A stretch of 64,000 bases of DNA from Hirundichthys speculiger (Eukaryota; Chordata; Actinopteri; Beloniformes; Exocoetidae). Each line of letters begins with the position of its first letter. Positions within the stretch are counted from its first letter, which is position 1. The notes beneath the pieces are model-generated. The model was not told the DNA's origin. It was given only the letters and a program-made list of their open reading frames with translations, and made no database searches. The stretch covers positions 1-64,000 of the forward strand of contig JAGFBZ010001902.1 in NCBI GenBank assembly GCA_018398805.1, written 5' to 3'. The translations under genes and the position numbers were made by a program. This document shows positions 1 to 12,184 of this stretch, piece after piece.

Positions 1-1105
1 TGAATCAGTGAAGGGATAAATGTCTTGATTTCTGTTGCTAGTGCTGTATTCATTATTTTTGAACTCCGTGTTTTTATGTGACAATGGTCAGTAACTGGAG
101 CAGTGAATTGGGTCTTTCTTTGGTTTTAGCAGTACTTAAATAAGTGTTGTGTTCATGTGTGTTGGGACTGCTGAGTTTTTCTTAGTATGGAGCATCAGCT
201 TGAAAAATAACAGGGCGATAATATCCCAACAAATCTGCAGGAAATCCACCAGGTTCTGGAGGAAATCCACCAGGTTCTGGAGCTTTGCTGTTGGGAATTT
301 TTCTAAATGCTATGTAGAGTTCAGTAACAGTTTATAGCACTTCTAAAGTCTCTTTGTTTTCCATATTAATATCTGTTGTGTCTGGTTTATTGACTGGAAT
401 GTACAGTTTGTAGTAAAATTCCCAGATTATATGTTCTATTTCTTTATGTGACTTATGGTCTGACCTTCAGCATTCTTCACTGCTGCTATCAAAGTTACTT
501 TGATTCATTTCAGTTGATTTGTCAGATATTTACCCAGCTTGTTGTTGTCATGTTAAAAGCCATCGTGTCTAAGTCTTCATGTTAGTAACTGGGCTTTTTT
601 TGTTTGCAATATTTTTGACTTGTGCTTTAGTTTCCATTAGCTCTATCTTAGTTTGCTCGGTTAGGTTCCCCACATGGGATTCAGATATTCTTTTTCATTT
701 TTTTCTTCAAGTCCTTTCTCCAGTTGTTGATCTTCTTTTTTTTATAGGTGGAGAATGACATTCTTCCACTGACTACAGCTTTTGCTGCCTCCCAAAGTAC
801 ATTTCTGGGGAATCATTAGTCTCCCTGAAGGACAGCCTTTCTTCTTTTTTACAGAATGCATTTAATTCAGGATCCTAAAGCAAAGAAATGTTGAATCTCC
901 ATCTAATTGATTGTATTTCAGAATATTTTGTATTCAGACAGAATGAAATGAGAGGATGATCACTAATTATATTAGGATGTAGTTAGTGGTTAGCAAAATC
1001 AGGGATGATAGACTTGCTGATAAGTAAGAATCAATGCAGGAGAATGATTGGTGATGTTGTGAAAAATATGTCTAATATCTGGGTCTCTAAGCACCAACTG
1101 TCACA
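1..1105 (-). mobile_element. L1-type LINE ORF2 remnant (endonuclease end to start of RT)
   Basis: Read on the minus strand, this stretch keeps the order of an L1 ORF2 protein: the C-terminal part of the AP endonuclease (about 1105-900, with an SxxLI-like segment and a WRF/MEIQHF-like segment), the linker (WEAAKAVVSGRMS at about 815-760), the KLGKYLTNQL segment (about 560-530), a G-F-P-like motif before RT (about 290-240), and the start of RT with KPKKDPIHCSSY and PLSHKNTEF near the left edge. Several stop codons and frame changes interrupt it, so it is a dead copy. The RT catalytic core would lie beyond the left edge. Clade assignment to L1 rests on the linker and pre-RT motifs and is fairly safe; the family is not identified. 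Confidence 0.8.
240..281. repeat. 21-bp perfect tandem duplication inside the L1 remnant
   Basis: The 21-mer beginning ggaaatccaccagg is present twice head to tail with no mismatch. Its length is a multiple of three, so in the ORF2 direction it duplicates seven residues (PEPGGFP) of the G-F-P-like motif upstream of RT. Confidence 0.9.
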
Positions 1106-3684
1106 AAGACAAAAATTAAAACATATTGTTTTAAAATTGCTGAGAGCCAGTCTTTTTTTTTTTTTTTTCATTTAACTACATTTGGAGACTTATCTAAAGT
1201 AGGTAAGATTAAGTCTCTGTTGTCTCTTGTTGTGGATTCTGGTAAATTAGCGAGTGATTTAAAAAATGGAGGGAAAACGTTTGGATAATTGGTTTTGGGG
1301 ACAAAGACAAATGCAGCTGTGAAGTTTTTAGTATAGGCCTCAGTTTTACCATTGCTAACGTTCATCGTCTCAAGGCAGTGAACTCGATGGAAGGGTATTT
1401 TGTTTACAGGACATTTTGTTTGCAGTGTTTGGCAGCAGTTTTAATGATGTTAACATGAAGTTCTTAACTGCAGCTTTCAACCTATCAGGCGACTTTTCTG
1501 GCAGCCCAGCAAATTATCCTGCAGGTTTTGAACACATCTGGACAGCAGTTGCCAGATGATGTCATTAAAGTATGTTTATGTAGCGCTCTGGAGATCAGCT
1601 GACTGACATTTCGTAATAATTAAGGTGTTGCAGTTTCCTGTAGACAAACTTTTATTGTATGTGGAAGTTCCAAATTAAGGCACTTGACTTTTAACCAGTA
1701 TGAAGCAAGCTTGCACACCATGCTAATGTTACCAAGCATTATTTTATTTGTTTAATTTTGACCTGGACTGTTGAGCATCATGTTATGTCATCTCTCACTT
1801 TGAACCATGGCATGGAAGAACATAAGTGTTCAAATCAAAGAGGAGCTACAATACCTACTATTTTTGACGTCATTCTGAATAGGACAAATATTCCAATTAA
1901 GGCGTTGACATGAGTTGCTTTCAGAATATATTTTTCCAGTTTTGCATGTGATAAAGCATTTAGTTACCAGCCCTTCTCTTACATCTCATCACATTAACTC
2001 CAGCGTTCCCTGTGAGATTTTAATGCAACAACGTCAAATATTAGTTTGTGGGTGTTTCACGTGTAATATTCAGTGTTTTACTGATTCTTATTTTCACTGA
2101 CAGACACCAGCCATGTTAGTTTTGCATTTTTCATTACCGCCAGATGCATTGACAAAGCGGTGTCACAAAATGCCTTGAAAACTCTTGAAAAGCAACTATG
2201 ATCGAAATACTCAGAACATGTAAATGCAGTTGTTGTTTACTTTTGTTTTTCTACTTACTGTTGTTCTAAATTAGGTGTATAGTACCACTATCCATGCGTG
2301 CTGTCTACCACGTGAATCACAGCATCAACCTCATTTGTCAGTCAATGAGAAGCATTCCTACACATCAGAAAATAAAGGAAGTGTTCATGTTTCATCAACT
2401 TTCCTTTGACAAACTTTTCCAAAATAAGAGCACAACTAAAATTCCCTTCAAAGATTTAGAATGATTCATATTGTTTGCTCGTATTTTAGCACAAATGAAT
2501 TAAAATTTCATTTGTTATCAAACTGTATACATTTGTCCTCAATCCATTTAAATAGAAACATCACCAAAGCCAGTGAATTAAGGAGGTGTCAGCTTTGCTA
2601 AGGAGCTTTGATTAGATAAAATAACACATAAGGTGTATTATGTGTACCTGATGCATTCAGTGTTGCTTACCGCCAACATCCGCACACACACTGGCACAGA
2701 GCGGCTAACTGTTCACATTGTGCCTCGGACGTTTTGTCTCTCCCGTGGGAGAATCTAAAATCAATAGCAGCTATGTTAAAGATGCAGCTTGCCATCTGAC
2801 CTGTCCTCCCCTCGTCTTCATCACAGGCTTTTTGGGCTTTCTCTCCTAATGCCTTTCACCCTCCCTACTTACATCCTTAGATGATGTGCCAACATGCTCT
2901 TAACAAGACACAAATTGCTCAAGTCAGTCTAGGTGAAGTGAGTCCAGTATCCTCAGGCTGACAGAGATTATGTGCAGAGGACGAGCAGGTCAGAGACAAA
3001 AGACTCAATGCAACCTCTTTAGTTTCCTAGAAGAGTTACTGAGAATGCTTAAATGTCCTGGGAGTCGTTTGCCTCTTGATTTTGGAATCAATGATGGGAC
3101 TGAAAAGGGAGGGGTGGAAGGTTTCTGTAGCAGAAAATGGCATTAGAGTTAATGACCAAGTTAGTCCCAGAGGGGTAGTCCATATTAAAGCTATTTCAAC
3201 AGTGACAGCTCTCACCAAATGACCTGACTGATTAATGACAAAACGGTGCTCAAATAGAAATAACAATAAGTGTCAGTCAGTATGAAAGGAAAACAATTAC
3301 TCGGCAGCCTTCTAATGTGTGTTTTTTTTTTTTTCTTTTTCTGGCATTTTGTGGATTTTATATCAAAAAGCTCCTATGACTTTAACATTTCTATTTTGTA
3401 ATTGAAATTTGCTTCGGACCTTTCCCACTTATGAGAATACATTTAAGATCACTGCTTCTGAGCAGACAGCTGCAGCGCAAGAAAGCTGTGTGATGGTGGT
3501 CTTTGTTCAGAGATATTAAATGTCAGATTGTTTGTAATATAACTTTGAAAAGACAGGGAAATAAAATATTTGCTCTAAGTTCAAAATTCACAAGACATCC
3601 AGCATACTTGATTAATGATATAGCACTAAATTATCACATTTAATAAATATGATTTCATATGTGTACATATATACACACACACGC
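1106..3684. other. No gene seen; unique AT-rich DNA
   Basis: No open frame with recognisable homology. A T-run lies at 1151-1169 and another at 3321-3334. I see no splice-bounded exon, RNA gene or named repeat. The first few hundred bases could be further decayed LINE sequence, but I cannot support it. Confidence 0.5.

Positions 3685-3737
<53 letters not shown>
3685..3737. repeat. (TA)n microsatellite
   Basis: About 25 uninterrupted TA dinucleotides, preceded by a short (CA)n/(TA)n mixture at 3661-3684. Confidence 0.95.
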
Positions 3738-3739
<2 letters not shown>

Positions 3740-5972
3740 AAACTTTGAATAAAAGCTTCCAGACATATAAATTCTACATTCCAGTGTGGATATAAAAGTG
3801 AGGGATTTTTTAATGTTATTTTATTCTTATCTTCTATTATACTTAGTGACGTTGATGTGTCTGAATGGTCCTTCAACCCACTTTAGAGCTGCCGCCACCA
3901 GTTGAAAATTTCTTTTTGTGCCGGGGATTGTTCTGAATGCTGATTGTATCGCGTCTGCGTGGCAGCAGGGGCCCCATCTGATATTTACCTTAGCGAGTCT
4001 GCCGGGGGTGACCAGGGTGCAAGGCCAAGTCCCACATGTCCGACTGGAGAGCAGATTAAAGTGTTCTAAAAAGCCACACACTGCAAGCTGCAATGAGAAA
4101 AATAATAATGTGGATATGACCTTCCCTTTATGACAGTAACAACCATTCTCCAGGGACCAATCTTTTTTATCAATTCCAAAGAGTGATAAACAGCGCATAC
4201 CCAAAGCCAGAATTGTGTGAGAGGATGTATGGAGTATTTATGATGCTTGTGTATCCTGAAGGTGGAGATGACAAAAGCAGTCAAATAAACTTACATTACT
4301 ATCGATGATTTTTTTTTAAATCGAAACAGGTACATTGTATCTTCGTATTTCTTTCAAAGCGTATGAAGCACCGGCTGTACCGTCAAAAAAGTCCTTGAAC
4401 AAATGAAACAGCAAAAAGAAGAATTTAAAAAAGCAACATGAAAGAACTGTACTTGAATAGAAAGTTTATACATTTAGAACTTGAATAAAGGAAACTATTG
4501 AAACCAATTTGTCAAGCAAATACCCATGAACAACCCGCCATTAAACTACATTATCAAGTCAAAGCCTTTCACATAAACGTTTCTCTATGATCAATATGTT
4601 TTCCTTAACAGAAGATTAGATTATTATGATTAAGGTGAAATGATACTCTTCAAAAGTTAACAGCAAAGAACACAGAAACTCCTGTTTTGCTCCGGTGTTA
4701 TAGTTCCTGTGAAACCCATTATTTTTAAGAGTGATTTCCTTCAAAGACAAAAAAGTAGACAAGCTTTATGAAGGAATATAAGTGTTGCTTTTTTCTGTTT
4801 TTGTTCAGATTCAGATATTTTGTCAAAATTGATTTTATCGCTCCACTACAGGTAAAACCATCAAAGTGTGTGTAAAATAGTAATAGACAAGTATATGTAA
4901 TTAGTTTGTAAAATGGTGACATAATGAGTAGTATTCTGCACTTTGAGACATATGGGGCTTATAGACAACTCCCTACTAACCCAGATAAACTGTACTACCC
5001 ATCCAGGATGGGTTAAATCAACCAACCACAATAGATGAGACATTACAGACATTACAAGCACACAATGTAGTTTGTTGTTGTTGTTTGTTTGTTGTTAAGC
5101 TGTGAGCTATCTACAACTTATACTTACTGGTAGACATGTGCTGCTGATGATAAAGAGGATGATAAAAAACTATAATAGCAGCCTGTTGTAGTAGCTCTGG
5201 TTGTCTCTGCTATTTAAAAAGCAAAAACAAAAAGGCCTTTAGTATGTGAAAGGATCAGAGCCACAGTCAGAACCCTGAGCAAGAAAGCAGCTGAAGCTGG
5301 TAACCATATATCTGTGGTTAATAGTCAATAATAGAGCTAAGTAGCTGCGTAAGCAAACCACATATGTAATTAAGGTTGATTGTGACCTTAAGTGTTTCTC
5401 ATTATCCTTTCTAAACACACCAACTAGACAATTAAGAAAATTAATATTTTCTTACAATAAAAACTGTCAAGTAGAATCACTTGATAGTCTTATTATCCAA
5501 AGAATAATTGATCCTGCTTCCTTCGAATCTGTCAAGTAAAGGCCGATGATTCTGTGAATTCAGACAAGTAAAGACTATCAGACTGCAATATCTTTACAAG
5601 CGTGTGGGGAGTTTTGCTTTCCAACATTGCTAACATTTATTTTCAAAAACAAAGTGCACGCTTCAATACTTACACATGATGTGCTTGCAGATATGTAGCT
5701 CAGGTCTTAGAGTGAAAAATCAATAGAGAAATATTTGGACCTCAGTCTTTTAGTGGCAGTGGTCAGACCACATGTAAAACAGGAGATGGTTCTCACCTGT
5801 TCTCCAAGGCTTTCCCTTCCTCATGCCGACTTCACCCCATCATTGCTTGAGGAGAAGTCAAAAAATCAATTCAAAAGAAAAACAGAAATGTCCCCTTAAA
5901 GATAGACTCACTACTGTTATATGTGGAAATGGTTAAAATCACATAACCAAATGTATGATTTATGCGCATATC
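3738..5972. other. No gene seen; possible conserved noncoding block at 3858-4140
   Basis: Mostly AT-rich unique sequence. The part at about 3858-4140 has a more even base composition and open frames on both strands. It resembles no protein I know and has no clear splice sites. It may be a conserved noncoding element, which only cross-species alignment could show. A (TTG)n-like tract lies at about 5069-5096. Confidence 0.4.
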
Positions 5973-5985
5973 CTAATAATAATAA

Positions 5986-6031
<46 letters not shown>

Positions 6032-6046
6032 GTTATTATTGTTATT

Positions 6047-6095
<49 letters not shown>
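5973..6095. repeat. (ATT)n followed by (AAT)n: palindromic trinucleotide repeat
   Basis: An ATT array (about 5986-6049, with two TTG variants) passes directly into an AAT array (about 6050-6095). The arms are reverse complements of each other, so the tract can fold into a long hairpin or cruciform. Confidence 0.95.
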
Positions 6096-6097
<2 letters not shown>

Positions 6098-7424
6098 ATA
6101 AACCAAGTTGAGAGAAGTCAGTGAGCTCAAACTGGGAAGATGCTGAAACAGTGATGAGTGTGCTCACTCTCTTTTCATGATCCTATTTCACACACACCAG
6201 ACTCAAAACAACAATAAAGGCATACAAGACAAAAGCTTTTCATCTCAGTGAGATCTCTGCACACCAAACACAAAAACACTTTAATCCTTTTTTTCATATA
6301 TTATGTCACAGAACATTGCAAAATAAAATAGACACCACACCGAGAAAGTACAAAAAAAAAGAGGTATAAATAGATGGTGTTATTCTGAACCATCTAATGA
6401 AACAATATAATATTTCCAACAATGTTTCCCAGATCTTTTTAAACAAAACATAGCGCTTCAATACAGTCTTTTGTTTCGCCTGTCTTTCTGTTTTATTGTA
6501 AAGAATTGTTGCTCCAAATCTACAGAGGAACTCACATGCTTGAGATTAAACTGGTCACCATAATCAGGCTGCAGATTTTAATTGTAAGAGCTTCTGCTGG
6601 CACTGTTTTCTCTCTTATTCTGTCCTCCTTGACAAAAATCTGACAGTGGCTTTGCATGGCAAACCTGTTTAATGAATGACTAATCCAGGAAGAGCGCATT
6701 ATGGCAAACTGTCACACACACATTGTACCAATATTAACTTGAATTTACATTATCATCCTCTGGTAATGCTGGAATATTTGGATTTCCATTAATGCATGGC
6801 CTTTCTGTGTGAGAAGCAAACAGCAGTGAACTAAATCTGTTTCCCCCCTCTTTTGACTGCATGTTGTTGGTGTTAACACTGTACAGAGGAGCTTTTCTTT
6901 TTGGGATGACAGCTTCAAGGCTTCCACACTCCTTGCAATCAGGCTCACAAACAAAAGACCCTGCTTGCATTACTCAAAACCTCTTCTCAAGCAGTAGAGC
7001 CAAACTCCTATTACGCCATTGTGCCGGTGCTGTAAATCAAGAAGAACAAAAAGGAGAAGCACAATCACATGGGCTGGCACCATCATCCTTATAAAACATG
7101 AACCCAAAGAACAATGAGTCAGACACTTGTGTGAAAAAAGTATTTTCCTCCTCCAGTTACTTATTGTGTTCATACTCAATACTGTTTTCAGTGTTTATGT
7201 GTTTATTATCCTATTTCAGACACATCAGACTCAACCGCAAGAAATCTATAAAATAGACATTTAGTCTCCTCTGGGTGGGCATCCTGACCATCCGTGACCA
7301 TAAGGTACAACAGCTGACCAAAGACAGACGCACAAAGAAAACAAGAGTCACATTGAATTTCAGCAGGAATATCATATACAGTAATTGAAAGGCTTCAGTA
7401 CATGATGAGCTGTCAACATAACGT
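6096..7424. other. No gene seen
   Basis: Unique AT-rich DNA. Open frames at about 6734-7179 occur on both strands over the same bases, show no domain or splice context, and are most likely chance. Confidence 0.5.
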
Positions 7425-7448
7425 TGGTTTATAAATGGTAAATGGTAA

Positions 7449-7616
7449 ATGGGGTTGCTGTAGCTCAGTTGGTAGAGCGGGTCCAGTCACTGGAAGGTTG
7501 GTGGTTCAATCCCAGCTCCAACTGTCCACCTTGGGCAAGACACTGAACCCTAACTTGCCCCCAGTGGGTTGGCAGCGCCTTGCATGGCAGCTGCTGCCCA
7601 CTAGTGTGTGAATTTA
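7449..7616 (+). mobile_element. tRNA-derived SINE, 5' head and body
   Basis: The head carries both internal RNA polymerase III promoter boxes: an A box (tagctcagttggtagag, 7461-7477) and a B box (ggttcaatccc, 7503-7513), with tRNA-like spacing. The body continues with a segment often seen in fish SINEs (cttgggcaagacactgaacc, about 7532-7551). There is no 3' tail in the same orientation; the sequence passes at about 7617 into SINE-like sequence of the opposite orientation. I do not name the family. Confidence 0.8.
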
Positions 7617-7727
7617 CCATAAATGGACTGCACTTTTATAGTGTTTTCTAGACACCATCATGGTGCCACCAAAGCGTTTCACGATAGCCTCCCATTCACC
7701 CACTCACACACACATTCACACACCAGT
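7617..7727 (-). mobile_element. SINE tail / small dispersed repeat in inverse orientation
   Basis: On the minus strand this reads as the usual 3' part of a fish SINE: gtgtgaatg tracts, an aaacgctttgg segment, an actataaaagtgcagtcc segment and a ccattta ending. The partner of that ending, ataaatggtaaatggtaaatgg, lies at 7431-7452, on the far side of the plus-strand SINE head. This suggests the plus-strand copy landed in the tail of an inverse copy. Confidence 0.65.
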
Positions 7728-8332
7728 TAAAGTAGCCTGTTCATTTTGCTTGCCAAATTGTCTTGAAGAAATTGGCAAACATTTGCTAATTTAATCATCA
7801 GACGGTAAACATTGACATTCTCTCCACCTGATGTCAGTCACATCATTTACGTGTTTCAGGTTGCTTCCAACTCCTCGAACACGTTTGTTTTGTTTTGTTT
7901 TTTTATACTATCAAATGGCCCACCATGTTCTTGTAACTACTGTCTCCTTTGTTGCTGATCAAACAGTGTAAAACTTTTAGGGACTGCTAGCAGTGAAACA
8001 ACATTAAAGCAATGTGCATGATGACTACAACATCTTTAAAACTGTATTATACAGCGGTGGCGTATAATGTTCTGACACTGAGTACAGGTAGCAGGACTTA
8101 TCCATCCATCCAAACGGCCTCTGCAGGTTTTGAGGGGTTCAGCATTAATCGTCTCCTGCCCTGGCTGGAAGAACTACTACTGTCTGCCACATGTAGCACA
8201 AAAAACTTCCAGTTCAATCAATTATATTTAAAATGTCTGAGCTGGTGAGAGCTCAGAACATAACTTTGTCACTTTTGTCTTTTTGATTATTTCATCCATG
8301 CCTATGATAATGAGGATCTGAGAGGAATATTT
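7728..8332. other. No gene seen
   Basis: Unique sequence with no supported gene. A short open frame at 8012-8248 has no homology that I recognise. Confidence 0.4.
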
Positions 8333-8390
8333 TCAGTTCATTTCAACTTTATTTGTATAGCGTCTATTACAGTACAAATTGTAATATTTT
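8333..8390 (+). repeat. Fragment of a dispersed fish repeat (TTTATTTGTATAGCG family)
   Basis: The core caactttatttgtatagcg, followed by tctattacag, matches the starts of the longer copies at 30339 (plus) and 61371-61448 (minus). Only the first 50-60 bases are clear here. Confidence 0.6.
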
Positions 8391-11300
8391 TGAATATCTA
8401 TCCATGAATATCTATGTAGACACAAAGCCAAACCCCAAACAGTAGGACAGCTCCAATCAAATCAACCCTCTGGATAAATGTCGTGTTGAAATGTGTTTTT
8501 CGAAGTCAAGATAAGTGGCAAATGAAAAGTAAAACTTGGCAAAATTAGCAGAGTTGCAGGTGCAACAAATGCAGATGCTTCCTGACAGCTAAATCATGTG
8601 GTACAGTTCAGAAATCAACATCCACTCCTGCTCTGTGGGAAGCTATGAATGCCTACGGAGAATCTGCTGAATTCCTAATATGGATTCAGCTTTCACCAAA
8701 AATATGGTGCTGAATATTGTGACCACTTCTGTCTTATCTATCCATGGGTCATTGTTGTAGAAGCCGTGTGGTTTTCTCTTTTGTGAACCTCAGCTGTGCT
8801 TCCATGTTCTTCTCAGACAGAAGAGGCTTTCTCCTAGCAACAAACTGTACTTGTTCAGTCCCTTTTGTAATTGTGCTGTCCAGGACATTTAAAGTGCTCC
8901 GTGGAGTCTGCAAGGTTTGAGATGGAACTTATGTTTTGTTTTTTTTTGTTTCTGTTTTATTTGTTCTAAACATCAAATTCTGACCTTCAGGTAAATTCGC
9001 TGGGACATCTACTTCTGGGAAGACTGGCAGTTGTAATGAATATTTTTTATTTGTCAGTAACTTGTCAGCCTGATGATGAATTAATTCAGGCTGATGACTA
9101 TCAGCACCTGGCTGCATTTACCCTCTTTAATCCTACGGAGGCAGTGAGGGAGGGGCTTCACTTTGTGCACTTTTTTTTTGGCTTCAGAGGAAGCAATTGG
9201 CACGCTGAAGGGGAGTTGTTGTTCGCCTGAAGTTGTATTTGCCTAACAGTAAGATCCACTATGACGTGATGACTTTTATTATGTTTCTATGCAAAAAAGC
9301 AGAGGATTACTTTTCCACAGCTGTAAACGACAACAGTATATACACAGCAGTGATATTCTTTTTAAGTATTTGCCATAAATTACCTGCACTACTGGATTAT
9401 TAATGCTTACACTTATTTTAGGACACTGGCAGATTTTCACCCGTCACACATAATGACGACAGAGCAGGTGTAGAGAGGACATCCATAAGCCCGAGACAAG
9501 CAGAATGGTGCTGGGGAGACAGAAGAGCAAAGCAGCAAGTTTTGAAAATTACTGACCCAGCATTTGGAAAAGGCAATGCACAACAAGACGAAAAATGAAC
9601 GCTTTTTAGTCTGAAAATCCTTTCACCCTCTCACATTCAGCAGATCAGATTAAGAGAGAGGTTTAAGAAGATTTTGACACACAAAAAAAAAACTTCTGAG
9701 CCATGGGAGGGGGTGAGTTGGGGAAGGTGGTAGGGAGCAGTTTGTAATTCAGTGGCTTCAGGCGATTCATCACAGAAATTGAGTTTCTAATGCAGCATCT
9801 TGTGAATCCCTTTTGCCCTGTCAACGTTTTAATACATTACTTTGAGAATGTAAATCGTGTTTGAAATTTGGCACAAACTGCACAGCTTCAACTCGAGTCA
9901 CTCTTACAGTATTGCTCATACTAGTCTCACATCATATATTGTACACACATGCAGAAGGCAACGTGCACACATATATGCATATATTCATACTAAATCCTGG
10001 GTTACACAACACACAGACGCGGCAGGAGGAATATTCTCCACGCTGTGCAATTGTTGAGAGTCAAAATCGAATAACATATTTGTATGGTTAAAATCGAACA
10101 CAAAGGTGAAAATAAAACCCTAAATAAATTATTACTGATTATCATTAAGGTAAAAGAAGGTCCAGAAATAAAGGGCAGAACATAAAACAGACTTGAGGAA
10201 CTCTTAAATGATATGTACAAAAGCAGCAACATAATATCAGCATGTTTTTGTATACAATCTCATTATTATTAAGATAGTATGAACAGGATATAAACTTATT
10301 ATTGCAAAAACATTGGATTTATAGGTTTTTGCAATAACATAATTTTACAATGTTATTTTGAACAGCCCTCAATTCAAACCCCTACATTTTGCCACATTAA
10401 TGGTTATTAGACATCATTTTCATCAAAAGTATATCAATGCTGATCTATTGAATCATGGAGGTACTTAGTGTTGCCCTCATAATTTTACTTGCTCACAGAG
10501 ACACATCACCAAGACAATAGCCATACGTCTTTAAGTACTACAAAATAATATTATAACATATAACATTTAGACCGAAATATTATTAAACTGTTACCTTTTG
10601 ATCACCAATCTTAGTTGGAATTGAACAGGATCATTTACATTATACTCATGAGTTACATGAGACAAAACACTCTTTTGCACCACTTACTCCATTCAATGTA
10701 AACTGAGCGCCAGCTGAGGGATTATTGAACACATGTAGCAGGCACAGTGCCAGGGATTTATAGCAACAGGAATTATTGTTGCTTGACAAATGTAAAAGAG
10801 AAATCATTAATGAATGAAAAGAGAAAAAAAGGCCTATAACTGGTGACAAAGAGACAGAAAATTGTTCTCAACAGTTTTAAGGAACAACAAACACTTGTAA
10901 AAGTCTTATGTTCAGTTAACCTTTCCACCCACACTGACCTTTCCTCACATAATGTAGCTACATTACCTATTCAGTACATGTTTGATTCAAATACGATTAC
11001 TACAGAAAGTGCACTATCACACTGCAAGATAACTGTTAAGCTTCATACACAACATACCAAGGGGCTTTTTGTACAATTAGATACAAGTTTAAAACTGTTT
11101 CAAGGCTTATTCTGGCCATTCACATCAGCATTATACTAATCAGCAATCAGTCAAAGAGTGTATGTTTTTACTGAAAGACTGAAGAGCTTGATATTTGACA
11201 CCATTCATGGATTTAAGTATTAAGTTTAACTGGGGGATGCACATGGTGCACATTTACTGTACATCTGATACAATGTTCACCTACATACACTGTGTACCTT

Positions 11301-12184
11301 TTTGTCCATTGTTTTTATTAAACGTCCATTTAAGATATTAGCTGTTCCACCCGTAATCCGTCATCAAAGGCTTTGGTATATCATATACTCTCAAAGTGAT
11401 CCAGTTAATTAAGTCTGTTGATCATTTATAGTAAATGTGGAAAAGCCAGTTGCTTGTGTGTCTGTGTCACATACGCAGAGAATATCCTGTTTTTACAGTC
11501 ATGTGAAAAAAATAGCTTGTTTTCATATTATGATATAATAAAAATCCTTTGGTCATCATCTTTTCATACAATTAAATGCATACCCAGATGAACAACAGCT
11601 CACAGCATCACAATATGTCAGTGTTTATTAAATGTTAATTCAATGCTAATTTAACAAAAACCAAGCCAAAATGCAGAACTAGCATGTAAAAAAACACATA
11701 TATCCTTATTACATCCATGTGTGGAAGCCTGGTGCTCATTTTTAGAAGAGCTTACACCAGAAAAAAAACTCTTCTGTGTGTTTCATATTAATTTATTAAT
11801 TACTAATGATTTTATTGCTGTGGTAATATAAATTAATAAAATCTGATTAAAGTTAGCACTGGTTTGCAATGAAATTTAAAAACAACAACAAGTAACCAAG
11901 TAAGAAAAACAGTACAAAAGAACTTTGGTAATTATCAGCTCAGTGGGTCCACCTCTAGACATGAGGCTCCACGATTTGCTCTTGTTCAGGAGCTCTCTTG
12001 TTTTCTCTTCCATATTACTTATTTTAATTAATCTGCCATGATGTCCACTGTAACTCGTAGAACTACTTTTATTGTTGTGGATGTGATATGGTGGCCAAAA
12101 AAAGCGAGTTGCCGTGAATGTTGACCAGGATGGAATTATTTATTTTTTGAAAATAGTAGGTGCAGATCAAGGTGCAAAGCTATT
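8391..12184. other. No gene seen; AT-rich unique DNA
   Basis: Short open frames (for example 10843-11139, plus, 98 codons) are AT-rich, lack any domain, and begin at a non-ATG codon. I see no exon, RNA gene or named repeat in this stretch. Confidence 0.45.

Noticed and set aside
5921..6124. Poly-Ile / poly-Asn open frame
   Set aside because: Translation of the ATT/AAT repeat.
7449..7616. Functional tRNA gene
   Set aside because: A and B boxes are present, but the acceptor stem does not pair and the sequence continues into a SINE body.
10843..11139. 98-codon plus-strand open frame
   Set aside because: AT-rich, non-ATG start, no domain, no splice context.
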